Shown here one piece after another: positions 14,606 to 15,035 of a DNA stretch of 15,035 bases. Location: the NCBI GenBank assembly GCA_023422115.1, contig JAEZSA010000127.1, forward strand, positions 1 through 15,035. Reading direction: 5' to 3'. This DNA is from Bacillota bacterium. GTDB taxonomy: Bacteria; Bacillota_I; Bacilli_A; ML615J-28; CAG-698. Numbering within the stretch: the first letter of the stretch is position 1; every line of letters starts with the position of its first letter. The position numbers were made by a program, and so were the translations under genes. The notes beneath the pieces were generated by a model that saw only the letters and a program-made list of their open reading frames with translations, was not told the origin of the DNA and made no database searches.

Positions 14606-14875
14606 ATGCCTGGAAAATATAATATAGAAGAAACTGAAAAAATTGTAGAAAGATTATGGAAAGAATTAGAACCAAAAATCGTAAAATCAATCTGTGAAGA
14701 ATTTAAACTAGATGAAAGCTGTGATTTTCTAAATGTAGATGAATTGCGTCGTAAATGTTTCGGCATAGACTTTTGTCATATTCTTTGGAGACATCAGAAA
14801 AAAATACTAAAAAGAGACTACAATATATACTGGAAATCTCCAGCCGAATTAGATCCTAAGATTAGATTTTTTTAA
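14606..14875 (+). CDS. hypothetical protein, 89 aa, function unknown
   Basis: I do not recognise a family. The ATG at 14606 is chosen because a very purine-rich ribosome site (GGGGGGAAGGA) ends six bases before it; the ATG at 14582 would place that site inside the gene. The protein is charged and probably cytoplasmic, with no signal or membrane segment. An amphipathic helix-rich N-terminus (about 6-30, EETEKIVERLWKELEPKIVK) leads to a Cys-containing middle (Cys26, Cys35, Cys47, Cys53) and a basic, aromatic C-terminus (RHQKKILKRDYNIYW). The spacing of the Cys residues does not form a standard zinc knuckle. It has its own promoter and terminator, so it is a single-gene unit divergent from the foldase and small RNA. 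A small DNA-binding or regulatory role is only a guess. Confidence 0.75.
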   Translation: MPGKYNIEETEKIVERLWKELEPKIVKSICEEFKLDESCDFLNVDELRRKCFGIDFCHILWRHQKKILKRDYNIYWKSPAELDPKIRFF

Positions 14876-14881
14876 TTGACA

Positions 14882-14907
14882 AAATGCAGATATTATCTAC
14901 ATTTTTT
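14882..14907 (+). terminator. intrinsic terminator after the small gene
   Basis: AAATG-C-AGA (14882-14890) pairs with TCT-A-CATTT (14896-14904) around a 5-nt loop and one C.A mismatch, followed by six T (14902-14907). It starts 6 bp after the stop codon of the 89-aa gene. Confidence 0.72.
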
Positions 14908-14913
14908 ATTAAA

Positions 14914-14943
14914 ATAAAAAAGCAAGGGAATATTCCCCTGCTT
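14914..14943 (-). terminator. intrinsic terminator of the minus-strand gene at the right edge
   Basis: On the minus strand AAGCA-G-GGGA (14943-14934) pairs with TCCC-T-TGCTT (14929-14920) around a 4-nt loop, then TTTTTATTTT. It follows the stop codon at 14950 by a few bases and faces the terminator of the small gene, so the two convergent genes each have their own. Confidence 0.8.
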
Positions 14944-14949
14944 CTAATT

Positions 14950-15035
14950 TTATTCTTCATCCTTAAAATTTGTAATAACACTCCCATCTTCTTTCTGATA
15001 CTTGCTCGTTTTTATTTTAGATATCATTTTAAAAC
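14950..15035 (-). CDS. 3' end of an unrecognised minus-strand gene (off right edge)
   Basis: The minus strand is open from the window edge to a TAA at 14952-14950, followed at once by a terminator. The visible product ends MISKIKTSKYQKEDGSVI then TNFKDEE, mainly charged residues. An ATG lies at 15027-15025, but only eight bases precede it and no ribosome site can be seen, so this is more likely the C-terminus of a longer gene than a 25-codon one. No family can be named from 27 residues. Confidence 0.6.
   Translation of the reverse strand, partial: FKMISKIKTSKYQKEDGSVITNFKDEE

Noticed and set aside
14488..14766. Minus-strand frame of 92 codons opposite the small gene
   Set aside because: It lies antisense to a gene with full expression signals, has no ribosome site, and its composition is that of a shadow frame in A+T-rich DNA.
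1..15035. Insertion sequence, prophage, CRISPR array, tRNA or toxin-antitoxin module
   Set aside because: No transposase, integrase, regularly spaced repeat, cloverleaf or recognisable two-gene toxin module was seen on either strand.
1..15035. Mycoplasma-type code with UGA as Trp
   Set aside because: Trp codons in conserved positions are TGG and a gene ends with TGA in a canonical overlap, so the standard code fits.

Overview
The window comes from a low-GC Gram-positive bacterium of the Bacillota/Mollicutes-related branch that uses the standard code: Trp codons are TGG, and the ABC ATPase ends in TGA inside a typical ATGA overlap. The gene set (ComEA/ComEC with an SLBB domain, RecD2, WalJ, RlmH, the MnmA form with a long insertion after the MRNWDSS motif) would suit Erysipelotrichia, Haloplasma/Izemoplasma-like or related lineages. 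I cannot place it more finely from sequence alone.

Layout. Positions 1-2010 (minus) hold the DNA-uptake pair comEA-comEC; comEC runs off the left edge. A single plus-strand gene, pcp, follows from its own promoter and ends in a bidirectional terminator. From about 9.98 kb down to 2.7 kb on the minus strand lies what looks like one transcription unit, uvrB - mnmA - recD2 - ABC ATPase - ABC-2 permease: excision repair, tRNA thiolation, a 5'-3' helicase and a two-part exporter. Upstream, also minus, is the walJ-rlmH pair with its own promoter and a terminator built on a tandem 20-bp duplication. Next is a very large secreted or membrane-anchored PrsA/SurA-like foldase (869 aa) that appears to be an internal tandem duplication.

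The 14.12-14.61 kb intergenic stretch is the least ordinary part. On the minus strand it holds a free-standing candidate small RNA of about 135 nt with a good promoter, a C-rich hairpin loop and an intrinsic terminator. A 13-bp element (TATGTTGCATTAT) occurs twice there in opposite orientations: once over the foldase transcription start and once between the small-RNA promoter and the divergent small gene. To the right are a short unrecognised plus-strand gene (89 aa) with a strong promoter, ribosome site and terminator, and the 3' end of a minus-strand gene that leaves the window.

Most of the window is housekeeping or competence DNA. No insertion sequence, CRISPR array, tRNA or rRNA was found. 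The observations most worth checking are the small RNA with its paired 13-bp element, and the duplicated foldase.
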